NCBI RefSeq assembly: GCF_003669035.1
Contig: NZ_CP033070.1
Coordinates: 4,154,001 to 4,218,000, forward strand
Origin: Chryseobacterium sp. 3008163
GTDB taxonomy: Bacteria > Bacteroidota > Bacteroidia > Flavobacteriales > Weeksellaceae
Direction: 5' to 3'
DNA length: 64,000 nucleotides
A program made the translations under genes and the position numbers. Position 1 is the stretch's first letter, and every line of letters starts with the position of its first letter. Below the pieces are notes generated by a model that worked only from the letters and a program-made list of their open reading frames with translations, made no database searches and was not told the DNA's origin. This document shows positions 43,300 through 52,076 of this stretch, piece by piece.

Positions 43300-44877
43300 A
43301 TGGCAGAAATAAATCCGGCAGAAGTATCTGCGATCTTAAAACAACAGTTGGCCAACTTCGACACTCAATCAAATGTTGAGGAAGTAGGTACAGTTTTGAC
43401 CATCGGTGATGGTATTGCTCGTGTATACGGGTTAGAAAATGTACAGTACGGTGAGTTGGTAAAATTTGCTAGCGATGTAGAAGGTATCGTACTAAACTTA
43501 GAAGAAGACAACGTAGGTGTGGCTCTTTTAGGTGAAAGTAAATTGGTAAGAGAAGGAGATACAGTAAGAAGAACAAACAGAATCTCTTCTATCAAAGTAG
43601 GAGAAGGGATGTTAGGTAGAGTAGTTGATACTCTAGGAAATCCAATCGATGGTAAAGGACCTATCGAAGGTGAATTGTACGAAATGCCATTGGAAAGAAA
43701 AGCTCCAGGGGTTATCTACAGACAGCCGGTAACTGAGCCTTTACAGACTGGTATCGTTGCGATTGACTCTATGATCCCTGTAGGAAGAGGTCAGAGAGAG
43801 TTGATCATTGGTGACAGACAGACAGGTAAAACTACTGTTGCGATTGATACAATCATCAACCAAAGAGAATTTTTTGATGCAGGAAATCCTGTATATTGTA
43901 TATATGTTGCGATCGGGCAAAAAGCTTCTACAGTAGCTCAGATTGTAAAAACTTTATCAGATAAAGGTGCTTTAGCTTATACAGTAATTGTTGCTGCTAA
44001 TGCTTCAGATCCGGTTCCAATGCAGGTTTATTCTGCAATGGCTGGTGCTTCTATCGGTGAGTTCTTCAGAGACACTGGTAGACCTGCTTTGATCATTTAT
44101 GATGATTTATCTAAACAAGCGGTAGCTTACCGTGAGCTTTCTCTACTATTGAGAAGACCACCGGGCCGTGAAGCTTACCCAGGAGACGTTTTCTATCTTC
44201 ACTCAAGATTATTGGAAAGAGCTGCAAAAGTGATCGCTGATGATACTATTGCAAGCCAAATGAATGACTTACCTGAGTCTTTAAGACCAATCGTAAAAGG
44301 TGGTGGTTCATTAACAGCACTTCCGATTATCGAAACTCAAGCGGGTGACGTTTCTGCATATATCCCGACAAACGTAATCTCTATTACTGACGGACAGATT
44401 TTCTTGGAAACTGACTTGTTCAACTCAGGGGTTCGTCCGGCAATCAACGTAGGTATTTCTGTATCTAGAGTTGGTGGTAATGCTCAGATCAAATCAATGA
44501 AGAAAGTTTCTGGTACACTTAAATTAGACCAGGCTCAGTATAAAGAATTGGAAGCGTTTGCTAAATTCGGTTCTGACTTAGATGCTTCTACTTTAGCAGT
44601 TATCTCTAAAGGAGAAAGAAACGTAGAGTTGTTGAAGCAGCCGGTAAATTCTCCACTTCCTGTAGATACTCAGGTTGCAATGATTTACGCTGGTACAGAG
44701 AACTTGATGAGAAACGTTCCTGTGAAAAAAGTAAAAGAATTCCAAGAAGAATATATCGCTTTCTTAAGATCTAAGCACCCTGAAACTATGGCTGCTATCA
44801 AAGCTGGGAAAATCGATAATGATATTACAGGTGTTCTTAAGCAGGCTGCTAATGATTTAGCTTCAAAATATAACTAA
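43300..44877 (+). CDS. atpA: ATP synthase F1 subunit alpha
   Basis: 525 residues: N-terminal barrel, then the nucleotide-binding domain with the P-loop [15 protein letters not shown] near residues 170-184, [20 protein letters not shown] and the signature [14 protein letters not shown]. Alpha subunits carry the non-catalytic sites. atpD (beta) and atpC (epsilon) are not in this operon; in Flavobacteriia they are commonly encoded elsewhere. Confidence 0.97.
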   Translation: MAEINPAEVSAILKQQLANFDTQSNVEEVGTVLTIGDGIARVYGLENVQYGELVKFASDVEGIVLNLEEDNVGVALLGESKLVREGDTVRRTNRISSIKVGEGMLGRVVDTLGNPIDGKGPIEGELYEMPLERKAPGVIYRQPVTEPLQTGIVAIDSMIPVGRGQRELIIGDRQTGKTTVAIDTIINQREFFDAGNPVYCIYVAIGQKASTVAQIVKTLSDKGALAYTVIVAANASDPVPMQVYSAMAGASIGEFFRDTGRPALIIYDDLSKQAVAYRELSLLLRRPPGREAYPGDVFYLHSRLLERAAKVIADDTIASQMNDLPESLRPIVKGGGSLTALPIIETQAGDVSAYIPTNVISITDGQIFLETDLFNSGVRPAINVGISVSRVGGNAQIKSMKKVSGTLKLDQAQYKELEAFAKFGSDLDASTLAVISKGERNVELLKQPVNSPLPVDTQVAMIYAGTENLMRNVPVKKVKEFQEEYIAFLRSKHPETMAAIKAGKIDNDITGVLKQAANDLASKYN

Positions 44878-44879
44878 AA

Positions 44880-44955
44880 TTAGTTGATGATTGTTGGTTG
44901 ATAGTTGACAGAATTTTCTAAAACTAGCAACCAACAACCGACAACCAACAACTAA
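44880..44955. repeat. Inverted repeat element between atpA and atpG
   Basis: Left arm 44880-44907 (TTAGTTGATGATTGTTGGTT...) and the reverse complement of 44928-44955 agree at 23 of 28 positions, counted by hand, with a 20-base centre. It fills nearly the whole spacer of an otherwise tight operon, ending 6 bases before the atpG ATG. Confidence 0.75.
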
Positions 44956-44961
44956 CCCAAT

Positions 44962-45831
44962 ATGGCAAACTTAAAAGAAATACGAGGAAGAATCAGTTCA
45001 ATTTCATCTACGATGCAAATCACACGTGCTATGAAAATGGTTTCGGCAGCGAAACTAAAGAAAGCACAAGATGCCATCGTAATGTTGAGACCGTATTCTG
45101 AAAAATTGCAGGAGATTATCCAGAATGTAAATTCTAGCTCAGATCCTGATCAGGTTTCTATTTATGCTCAAAAAAGAGAGGTTAAAAAAGTGCTTTTCAT
45201 CGCTGTTACTTCAAACAGAGGTTTGGCAGGTGCATTTAACTCAAATATTGTGAAAGAACTGAATATTCAGTTTCAGAATAATTCTCAGTACGAAATTGAA
45301 GTTCTTACCATTGGTAAAAAAGCTTATGATGCGGTAAGAAGAAGCCGTACAGTGTTTTCTAACGAAAGCAGTGTTTTTGATAAGTTAAGTTTTGATGTAG
45401 TTTCAAACGTTACCGAAACGGTAATGAGTAACTATAGAGAAGGTAAATTTGACGAAGTGTATGTGATTTACAATAAGTTCGTTAATGCAGCTACTCAGGA
45501 TGTAATTACAGAAAAAGTTCTTCCAATCTCTATGGCAGAAATTGATGCTAAAGAAACTCAGGTAGAAACAGATTATATTTTCGAACCAAATAAAGCTGAA
45601 ATTTTAGATAATTTGATTCCTAAATCTATTAAGACTCAGGTTTTCAAAGCAGTGTTAGATTCAGTAGCTTCAGAGCACGGTGCTAGAATGACAGCGATGC
45701 ACAAAGCAACAGACAACGCACAGGAGTTGAAGAATGACCTAGTTATTTTCTACAACAAAGCAAGACAAGCTGCCATTACAAACGAAATCTTAGAAATCGT
45801 TTCTGGAGCAGAAGCTTTGAAAAATTCGTAA
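44962..45831 (+). CDS. atpG: ATP synthase F1 subunit gamma
   Basis: 289 residues. N-terminal helix with LKEIRGRISSISSTMQITRA and MKMVSAAKLKKAQ, Rossmann-like middle (VLFIAVTSNRGLAGAFNSNI) and the C-terminal helix ASEHGARMTAMHKATDNAQE plus LVIFYNKARQAAITNEILEI. It is the rotating shaft of F1. The last gene of the operon, followed by a terminator. Confidence 0.96.
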   Translation: MANLKEIRGRISSISSTMQITRAMKMVSAAKLKKAQDAIVMLRPYSEKLQEIIQNVNSSSDPDQVSIYAQKREVKKVLFIAVTSNRGLAGAFNSNIVKELNIQFQNNSQYEIEVLTIGKKAYDAVRRSRTVFSNESSVFDKLSFDVVSNVTETVMSNYREGKFDEVYVIYNKFVNAATQDVITEKVLPISMAEIDAKETQVETDYIFEPNKAEILDNLIPKSIKTQVFKAVLDSVASEHGARMTAMHKATDNAQELKNDLVIFYNKARQAAITNEILEIVSGAEALKNS

Positions 45832-45851
45832 GAATATATTCATAAAATATT

Positions 45852-45879
45852 AAAGCATCGATATCTTCGATGCTTTTTT
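45852..45879 (+). terminator. Terminator of the atp operon
   Basis: AAAGCATCGA and TCGATGCTTT form a perfect 10-bp stem with a 5-base loop, followed by T. Confidence 0.85.
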
Positions 45880-45896
45880 GTTAGTTTTATTTTGTA

Positions 45897-45904
45897 TATC
45901 TTTG
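45897..45904 (+). promoter_or_regulatory. Bacteroidota -7 box for the CorC-type gene
   Basis: TATCTTTG (exact TAnnTTTG), with TTG at 45878-45880 at a slightly short 16-base spacing; start codon 24 bases on. Confidence 0.5.
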
Positions 45905-45928
45905 TACAATAAAATTATATTTTTTTAA

Positions 45929-47287
45929 ATGGACTCAGACGTCGTCAAGCTTTTATTAGCACTACTCTTAGTATTGCTCAATGGTTTTTTTGTAGCCGCA
46001 GAATTCTCTATCGTTAAAGTTCGTTATTCCCAAATTCAGTTGAAAGCTGCCGAAGGAAACTCGATGGCAAAACAAGCTGAACACATCATTAAACATTTAG
46101 ACGAGTATCTCTCTGCAACTCAGTTAGGGATAACATTAGCTTCACTTGCCTTAGGTTTTGTAGGTGAAAGTGCTCTTCATCATATTTTCGAAAACCTTTT
46201 TCACTATTTTAATTTTCAGATTGCAGATGCTACAATAACAACTATTGCATTGGTTTCCAGTTTTCTTTTAATTACTGTAATGCATATTGTCTTTGGAGAG
46301 TTGATACCTAAATCATTAGCGATTAGAAAATCAGAAGCAACTACAATGTTCATTGCTATGCCATTGCGTGTTTTCTACACAGTTTTTAAACCATTCATTT
46401 GGACGATGAATAAGATGTCGAACTTTTTTTTACGTTTAATGAAAGTGCATCCTGCCTCAGAACACGAAATTCACTCGACAGAAGAACTTCAGCTTTTGGT
46501 AAAGCAATCCGCTGACAGTGGAGAAATTGAAGAAGAAAACTACGAAATCATTAAAAATGCTTTTGATTTTACAGATCACTCTGCAAAACAGATTATGGTT
46601 CCGCGTCAAAATATTTCATCTATAGACATTGCAGAGCCTGTGGAAGATATTATTTCTAAAATAATGGATGGCGGATATTCTCGACTACCTGTTTACAAAG
46701 ATTCTATTGATAATATTATCGGAATATTTTATGCCAAAGAAATCATTCGGGAATATATAAAAAGAAAAGGCGAAATAGATCACTCCGATTTAGAAAAGCT
46801 AATGAGAGAAGCGTTCTTTGTGGTAGGTAGTAAAAAGATTTCCGATCTTTTAAAAGTTTTCCAACAAAAGAAACAGCATTTAGCAGTAGTAATTGATGAA
46901 TTTGGTGGAACTGAAGGAATTATTACATTGGAAGATATTCTAGAAGAATTGGTAGGTGAAATTCAGGATGAAGAAGATGATGAGGAAAAATTGGTTGATA
47001 AAGTGGGACCAAATACATTTTGGGTAAAAGCGACACAGCCTTTGGACGAAATCAACGAATCTTTACCTAAAAAACTGACCGTTTCTGAAGAAAGTGAGTA
47101 CAATACTTTGGCCGGATTTATTCTGCACGCCTTAGAAGACATTCCTGAAGAAAATCAGGAATTTGACTTGGAAAATTATCATTTCAAAATCTTAAAAATG
47201 AATAATAAGAGCGTTGAAATGGTAGAATTGATTTATAATGGAACTAATATCGTTGATGATATTTTAGACAAATTAGGAGAAGATTAA
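45929..47287 (+). CDS. Hemolysin-family/CorC-type CNNM-CBS membrane protein
   Basis: 452 residues. An N-terminal CNNM/DUF21 membrane domain (LLLALLLVLLNGFFVAAEFS, ATQLGITLASLALGFVGESA, HIVFGELIPKSLAI) is followed by a CBS pair (MVPRQNISSID..., LAVVIDEFGGTEGIITLEDI) and a C-terminal CorC/HlyC transporter-associated domain. Relatives take part in Mg/Co efflux; the old hemolysin name does not imply toxicity. The clpS gene starts 12 bases after it. Confidence 0.92.
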   Translation: MDSDVVKLLLALLLVLLNGFFVAAEFSIVKVRYSQIQLKAAEGNSMAKQAEHIIKHLDEYLSATQLGITLASLALGFVGESALHHIFENLFHYFNFQIADATITTIALVSSFLLITVMHIVFGELIPKSLAIRKSEATTMFIAMPLRVFYTVFKPFIWTMNKMSNFFLRLMKVHPASEHEIHSTEELQLLVKQSADSGEIEEENYEIIKNAFDFTDHSAKQIMVPRQNISSIDIAEPVEDIISKIMDGGYSRLPVYKDSIDNIIGIFYAKEIIREYIKRKGEIDHSDLEKLMREAFFVVGSKKISDLLKVFQQKKQHLAVVIDEFGGTEGIITLEDILEELVGEIQDEEDDEEKLVDKVGPNTFWVKATQPLDEINESLPKKLTVSEESEYNTLAGFILHALEDIPEENQEFDLENYHFKILKMNNKSVEMVELIYNGTNIVDDILDKLGED

Positions 47288-47299
47288 AATTTTTAGACA

Positions 47300-47605
47300 A
47301 TGATTTTTTATAATAGCATAAAAGATTACGAAAATCCAAAACGTCAGTACGAAGAAGAAGTGCTGGTTTTGGATGAAACCGATGAAGTGTACAAATTAAT
47401 TTTGCATAACGATGACATTCATACTTTTGATGATGTGATTGAAGCATTAATAGAAATTTGCAAACATGACCTCATACAAGCTGAACAGTGTACAATGCTC
47501 GTACATTACAAAGGCAAATGCACAGTAAAAACAGGATCTATGGATGTTTTGAAACCTATGCACGAAAAATTAATTTCAAGAAGCTTAACAAGCGAAATCG
47601 TATAA
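47300..47605 (+). CDS. clpS: ClpS-like adaptor of Clp protease
   Basis: 101 residues. After a non-conserved acidic N-terminal arm comes the ClpS fold: YKLILHNDDIHTFDDVIEAL (the N-D-D N-degron pocket), then AEQCTMLVHYKGKCTVKTGS and an end helix. ClpS brings N-end-rule substrates to ClpA/ClpC. Likely cotranscribed with the preceding CNNM-CBS gene, and followed by a terminator. Confidence 0.88.
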   Translation: MIFYNSIKDYENPKRQYEEEVLVLDETDEVYKLILHNDDIHTFDDVIEALIEICKHDLIQAEQCTMLVHYKGKCTVKTGSMDVLKPMHEKLISRSLTSEIV

Positions 47606-47609
47606 TATA

Positions 47610-47637
47610 AACTCTGGTTCTACCGGAGTTTTTTTTG
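47610..47637 (+). terminator. Terminator after clpS
   Basis: AACTCTGGT pairs with ACCGGAGTT (one wobble), three-base loop, eight T. Confidence 0.85.
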
Positions 47638-47694
47638 ATTAAATATTTTGAATGAATATTTTAATCTTTCAATTCTATAATCTCTTAATTGTTT

Positions 47695-47702
47695 TATATT
47701 TG
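47695..47702 (+). promoter_or_regulatory. Bacteroidota -7 box upstream of udk
   Basis: TATATTTG (exact), 17 bases before the udk ATG. The -33 region (TCTCTTAATTG) is not an obvious match. Confidence 0.5.
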
Positions 47703-47719
47703 TACAAACTATATTAAAA

Positions 47720-48334
47720 ATGCTTGTAATAGGAATTGCGGGAGGAACAGGATCCGGCAAAACTACGGTTGTTGATAAAATTATTCAGCAGCTTGATATC
47801 GAGGGAATGAATATTTTGTCTCAAGACAATTATTATCACGATAATCACAATCTTACACTGACGGAAAGAGAAGCGTTGAACTACGATCATCCCAAGTCAA
47901 TAGATTTTGAACTGATGCTGAAACACGTAAAAGCATTAAAAAATAACGAGGCGATTGAGCAACCCGTTTACAGTTTCGTTACGCATTCAAGAACGGGCGA
48001 TCATGTTACGGTTGAACCGAAAAATGTATTGGTCGTAGAAGGAATTTTAGTTTTGACCAACAAAGAATTGCTGAAAGAATTTGATTTAAAAGTCTTTGTA
48101 CACGCAGATTCAGACGAAAGATTGATCAGAAGGATAAGAAGAGATACACAGGAAAGAGGAAGAGATCTGAACGAAGTTTTGCACCGTTATCAGACGACTT
48201 TGAAGCCGATGCATCAGGAATTTATCGAACCATCAAAAAACGATGCAGATTTGATTATTCCAAACATGAAGCAAAATTCTGTGGCGATAGATTTTTTAAC
48301 GACCGTTATTAAAAATTCACTGAGAAAACATTAG
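47720..48334 (+). CDS. udk: Uridine kinase
   Basis: 204 residues. P-loop GIAGGTGSGKTTVVDKI at the start, SQDNYYHDNH and YDHPKSIDFELM for the nucleoside site, and the lid region RLIRRIRRDTQERGRDL. It phosphorylates uridine and cytidine for pyrimidine salvage. The next gene starts 3 bases after its stop, so they form an operon. Confidence 0.94.
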   Translation: MLVIGIAGGTGSGKTTVVDKIIQQLDIEGMNILSQDNYYHDNHNLTLTEREALNYDHPKSIDFELMLKHVKALKNNEAIEQPVYSFVTHSRTGDHVTVEPKNVLVVEGILVLTNKELLKEFDLKVFVHADSDERLIRRIRRDTQERGRDLNEVLHRYQTTLKPMHQEFIEPSKNDADLIIPNMKQNSVAIDFLTTVIKNSLRKH

Positions 48335-48337
48335 AAA

Positions 48338-48694
48338 ATGGCTGAAAAAGAATTAATTAAAGAAATCCAACCCAAATCGGAAACACTGAAATTTCTTCAG
48401 CATTATGTTTTGAATAAATATGTCATTGCGATAAGTCTTTTTTTGGTCTGGATGGTATTCTTCGATAAAACTTCGTTTTTGGTAATCAATGAGTTGAATG
48501 GAGAAATCAATAAATACGAAGAGCAGCTCGATTATTATAAAACAGAATACGATAAGAATGATAAATTCTACAAAAAACTGATGAATAATAAATCTGAGAA
48601 AGAAAAATACGCCAGAGAAAATTACTTCATGAAAAAACCAAATGAAGAAATATTCATCCTGGTGGTAGACAGTACAAATATCGCTAAGAAATAA
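48338..48694 (+). CDS. Septum formation initiator family protein (FtsB/DivIC-like)
   Basis: 118 residues: short cytoplasmic N-terminus, one membrane helix (YVIAISLFLVWMVFFDKTSF), then a periplasmic coiled coil (ELNGEINKYEEQLDYYKTEY) and the conserved end KYARENYFMKKPNEEIFILV. It matches the FtsB/DivIC family that links FtsL and FtsQ in the division complex. The pairing with udk recurs in flavobacteria by my recollection. Confidence 0.88.
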   Translation: MAEKELIKEIQPKSETLKFLQHYVLNKYVIAISLFLVWMVFFDKTSFLVINELNGEINKYEEQLDYYKTEYDKNDKFYKKLMNNKSEKEKYARENYFMKKPNEEIFILVVDSTNIAKK

Positions 48695-48699
48695 TTTAA

Positions 48700-48790
48700 A
48701 GTGAATTGTGAATAATCGATAGCTTTTCAGCAACTTTAAAATAAGTTTGCAAATCGCAATTATTCATTACCAATTACTTATTACTCATCA
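48700..48790. repeat. Inverted-repeat-like intergenic element
   Basis: The left end AGTGAATTGTGAATAAT and right end ATTATTCATTACCAATTACT form a long imperfect inverted repeat, followed by tandem TTACTTATTACTCAT units. Same style as the elements at 44880 and 57819. It fills the gap before mutA. No gene seen. Confidence 0.55.
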
Positions 48791-48793
48791 TCT

Positions 48794-49957
48794 ATGTCAA
48801 ATACTGAAACCTTTTCCAACTGGGAAAATCTTGTTAAAAAACAGCTTAAAACCGAAGATATTTACACCATTCTGAAAAAAGAAAATTTAGAAGGAATTGA
48901 TGTTAAACCTTTCTATGATTCCGTTGAAAAACCTTTGGTCAATCTTCCGAGAGTGGAAGAAAGCACCCATTTGGTGGCAACCTATCACGAAACTTTGGAA
49001 GAAGATGTTTTTGCTTTTTTACTGAATGAAAATGTGGAAAATCTGGTTGAGAAAACAATTTTCATCAACAATAAAGATTTGGCAGAACATATCAGCCCGG
49101 CAGATGAAGATCAATATTTTTCTTTGATTGACGTTTTTGATGAATCTAATGCCGTGATTGATGACCAACTGGTTAAAGAATTATTTGCAAAAAGTTTCAG
49201 AAGAAATATTTGTGTAGATATTTCATTTCATCAAAATGCGGGTGCATCTATCGTACAGCAACTGGGGATTGCTTTGGCAAAGACAAAAGAACTGGTGGAA
49301 GTTTATGGAGAAGAAATTTTAAATAAAATATTGTTCAGATTAGCCGTTGGAGGAAATTATTTCTTTGAAATGGCCAAAATCCGTGCTTTTAAATTGGTTT
49401 TTAATCAACTTTCAAAAGAATACGGTTTAGATGATATCCCATACATTTTTGCGGAAACTTCCTTGAGAAACAAATCTGTTTCTGACAGCGAAAATAATTT
49501 GATTCGTTCAACTTTAGAATTGGCTTCAGCGATGATTGGTGGAGCAGATGCTGTTTTCAGTACCAATTATCAGATTGGAAATAATACTGAAAATTCAGAG
49601 GAAATCTCATTCAAGCAGCAGATTGTTTTAGCTTATGAAAGCATCATTAATGTTTTTGAAGATGCTTCAAACGGAAGTTATTACGTTGAAGATATTACGC
49701 AACAAATCGCTGAGAAATCCTGGCAGTTCTTTTTAGAAATTGAAGAAAACGGCGGCTACTTGAAGACTTTAAAGCAAGGAATTCTTCAGAAAAAAATCTA
49801 CGATCAGGCTGTTGAAGAGCAAAAATGGGTTGAGGAAGGAAAAATAAAACTGATTGGAGTGAATTTATATCCAAAATTGGATAAGAAAAAATCTGTTGAA
49901 GAGCTTTATAGAGAAAAAGAAATTAAAGCGGTTCGTTGGGCTGAAATGTTTGAGTAA
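48794..49957 (+). CDS. mutA: Methylmalonyl-CoA mutase small subunit
   Basis: 387 residues with only the TIM-barrel-like mutase part: FSNWENLVKKQLKTEDIYT, NICVDISFHQNAGASIVQQL, FRLAVGGNYFFEMAKIRAFK, FAETSLRNKSVSDSENNLIR and DAVFSTNYQIGNN. No cobalamin-binding domain follows, as expected for the non-catalytic small subunit, though it is shorter than many family members (450-640). The catalytic large subunit gene is not adjacent. The next gene overlaps it by one base. Confidence 0.9.
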   Translation: MSNTETFSNWENLVKKQLKTEDIYTILKKENLEGIDVKPFYDSVEKPLVNLPRVEESTHLVATYHETLEEDVFAFLLNENVENLVEKTIFINNKDLAEHISPADEDQYFSLIDVFDESNAVIDDQLVKELFAKSFRRNICVDISFHQNAGASIVQQLGIALAKTKELVEVYGEEILNKILFRLAVGGNYFFEMAKIRAFKLVFNQLSKEYGLDDIPYIFAETSLRNKSVSDSENNLIRSTLELASAMIGGADAVFSTNYQIGNNTENSEEISFKQQIVLAYESIINVFEDASNGSYYVEDITQQIAEKSWQFFLEIEENGGYLKTLKQGILQKKIYDQAVEEQKWVEEGKIKLIGVNLYPKLDKKKSVEELYREKEIKAVRWAEMFE

Positions 49958-50397
49958 TGAAGGAAAAATTGATTGATCTATTTGAATACACCTATCATTT
50001 CAACAACGAAATGATCAAAATTATTTCAGAAAATATTTCTAAAGTAGACGATAAAATAATCAGTTTAATCAATCATACTTTAAACGCTCAACAAGTCTGG
50101 AATTCTAGAATTTTAAATGAAAAATCTTTTGAAGTCTGGCAAATTAATTCGTTTGAAAAATTAGAAGAAATAAACAATCAAAACTTTCAAACAAGTATTC
50201 AAATTATTGAAAACTCAGATTTTGACCAAAGAATTGAATATCAAAATTCAAAAGGATCCAAGTTTGAAAATTCTATTTTCGAAATACTTTTTCAGGCAAT
50301 CAACCATTCAACATATCACCGCGGGCAAATCAATTCTCTTCTAAAGCGGAATGGAATCGAACCTATTTTAACTGATTATATTTTTTACAAAAGATAA
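49957..50397 (+). CDS. DinB-family four-helix protein
   Basis: 146 residues. Three His residues at typical DinB/YfiT metal positions: in INHTLNAQQVW near residue 40 and in the C-terminal INHSTYHRGQINSLL (H-x-x-x-H-R-G-Q). DinB-like proteins are metal-binding four-helix bundles, some of them thiol-S-transferases; specific function unknown. Its ATG shares one base with the mutA stop (TAATG), so translation is probably coupled. Confidence 0.85.
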   Translation: MKEKLIDLFEYTYHFNNEMIKIISENISKVDDKIISLINHTLNAQQVWNSRILNEKSFEVWQINSFEKLEEINNQNFQTSIQIIENSDFDQRIEYQNSKGSKFENSIFEILFQAINHSTYHRGQINSLLKRNGIEPILTDYIFYKR

Positions 50398-50401
50398 TTC
50401 T

Positions 50402-51550
50402 TTGGAAATTCCTATTCTCTATAAAGATGTACAAAACTATATTGAAGCAAATCTAAATTCAGATCTGCATTCTTTATTATTAAGAAAATCTCCGTTTCCT
50501 GATGTTTCTATGCAGGACATTGTTCAGCAGATCAAAGGAAAACAGGTTGCTCAGAAAAAATTTCCGTTTCTATTAAGAGAAGGAATTATTTTCCCGGCAC
50601 AGCTCAGCTTAGAGCAATCTTCATCAGATAAAACAGCAGTTTATAAAGCGCAACTTCTAAAAGGGAAGAAATTTACTGACCTTACGAGCGGTTTTGGGAT
50701 CGATGCTTACTATCTTTCAGAAAATTTTGATGAAATTACTTTGGTCGAACAAAATCCTGAGCTTTTAGAAATTGTAGAACATAATTGGAGTGTTTTAAAT
50801 AAAAAAGCAAAGTTTGTGAATCAAAAATTGGAAGATTTTCTAATTCAAAATACTGAAAGTTTTGATACAATTTATCTCGATCCAGCCAGAAGAGATCAGC
50901 AGAAAAACAAAGTTTTCTTGTTAGAAGATTTGTCGCCCAATATTCTTGAAATTCAGGATAAACTGTTATCGATTTCTAAGCAGGTTGTGATTAAGCTTTC
51001 GCCTTTGATTGATTTAAAATATCTCGTTTCTGTTCTAAAAAATATTTCCAGGATTGATGTCATTGCCGTAAAAAATGATGTGAAAGAGATTGTTGTTTTT
51101 TTAACGGCTGATATTTCAAAATCCATTCAATGTCATTGTATTAATCTTGAAAGTGGTGAATCTGACTTCCAATTTCAGTTTGGGGATGAAGAAAATGCCT
51201 ACGCAGAATATGCTGAGCCAGAAAAATTTATTTATATTCCAAATAATACTTTATTAAAAGCCGGTATTTTCAATTTGATTTCTGAAAAATTTAATCTTAA
51301 AAAACTACATCCAAATACGCATATTTATACTTCAGATACTGAAGTTATAGATTTTCCCGGAAGAATATTTGAAATGGAAGTAGTTGACGGAAAGCAGATT
51401 AAAAAGAAAGGGCAATTTAATATTATCTCTAAAAATTACCCGTTGAAACCAGAAGAAATTAAGAAAAAATATGGATTAAAAGATGGCGGAAATGACTATC
51501 TTATTTTTACACAATCCAAAAAAGGAAAATTAATATTAAAATCAGTCTGA
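50402..51550 (+). CDS. Class I SAM-dependent methyltransferase with THUMP-like domain
   Basis: 382 residues. The methyltransferase core shows motif I FTDLTSGFGIDAYYLSENFD, the acidic motif II TLVEQNPELLEIV, and a post-motif IYLDPARRDQQKNKVFLLED. The C-terminal part matches the THUMP-like/ferredoxin-like domain of PG1098-type proteins. The likely target is RNA, not proven. The start appears to be a TTG at 50402, 4 bases after the DinB stop; no ATG is near, and the sequence reads as family from the first residues. Confidence 0.84.
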   Translation: MEIPILYKDVQNYIEANLNSDLHSLLLRKSPFPDVSMQDIVQQIKGKQVAQKKFPFLLREGIIFPAQLSLEQSSSDKTAVYKAQLLKGKKFTDLTSGFGIDAYYLSENFDEITLVEQNPELLEIVEHNWSVLNKKAKFVNQKLEDFLIQNTESFDTIYLDPARRDQQKNKVFLLEDLSPNILEIQDKLLSISKQVVIKLSPLIDLKYLVSVLKNISRIDVIAVKNDVKEIVVFLTADISKSIQCHCINLESGESDFQFQFGDEENAYAEYAEPEKFIYIPNNTLLKAGIFNLISEKFNLKKLHPNTHIYTSDTEVIDFPGRIFEMEVVDGKQIKKKGQFNIISKNYPLKPEEIKKKYGLKDGGNDYLIFTQSKKGKLILKSV

Positions 51551-51555
51551 AAATG

Positions 51556-51586
51556 TTGCCGAAAAATGCAATATTTCTTACTTTTG
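51556..51586 (+). promoter_or_regulatory. Promoter of the His-rich lipoprotein gene
   Basis: TTG (51556-51558), 20-base spacer, TACTTTTG (51579-51586), exact consensus. The predicted leader is about 90 bases. Confidence 0.62.
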
Positions 51587-51681
51587 GGCAATCAAAAAAT
51601 TTTGGTCCAGAATCGCAGTGCTTGTTACTCAAGAAGATTGAGCTATTGCAGATGACCTTTTAAAGAAAATAAATAAATCAT

Positions 51682-51939
51682 ATGAAAAAATTAATTATAT
51701 GTTTGGCTATCGCAACAGTAGCAGTAAGCTGTAAGAAAATTCAGGCTGGCGGAAACAAGAATACTTTGAAATTGGAAGAAGGTGTAGAAAGATATTCTGA
51801 CGATCACCAAGGTGGTCATGAGGGTCACAGCGCTGAACCTGCACATGCAACACCTGCTCATGGCGCTCACGAAACTGAAGCTCCTAAGAAAGACAGCGCA
51901 ACAGCAAAACATAAAGATTCTGCAAAAGCAGGACACTAA
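51682..51939 (+). CDS. Small His-rich lipoprotein
   Basis: 85 residues. An N-terminal lipoprotein signal with lipobox AVSC (Cys17) is followed by a short linker and a hydrophilic tail with eight His among about 50 residues, in GGHEGH, PAHATPAHGAH and AKHKDSAKAGH contexts, plus many Ala, Lys and Glu. The His pairs could bind Zn, Cu or Ni; this is inference. No homologous family recognised. Probably in the periplasm or outer membrane. Own promoter; a hairpin follows. Confidence 0.82.
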   Translation: MKKLIICLAIATVAVSCKKIQAGGNKNTLKLEEGVERYSDDHQGGHEGHSAEPAHATPAHGAHETEAPKKDSATAKHKDSAKAGH

Positions 51940-51960
51940 TTTGCTCTCAAAAATATACAT

Positions 51961-51984
51961 CAATCCTGCACTTGTGCGGGATTG
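51961..51984 (+). terminator. Hairpin after the His-rich lipoprotein gene
   Basis: CAATCCTGCAC pairs with GTGCGGGATTG (one wobble, 2-base gap), but only TTTGCTTT follows, so termination strength is uncertain. Confidence 0.5.
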
Positions 51985-52076
51985 TTTGCTTTAAAACACT
52001 GTCCTGAAAGATAAAACCCTCTTTTTGTTTGTTTAGGCAGTCCAATTTTTTTAAATTTATCCAAATTAAATTGACA

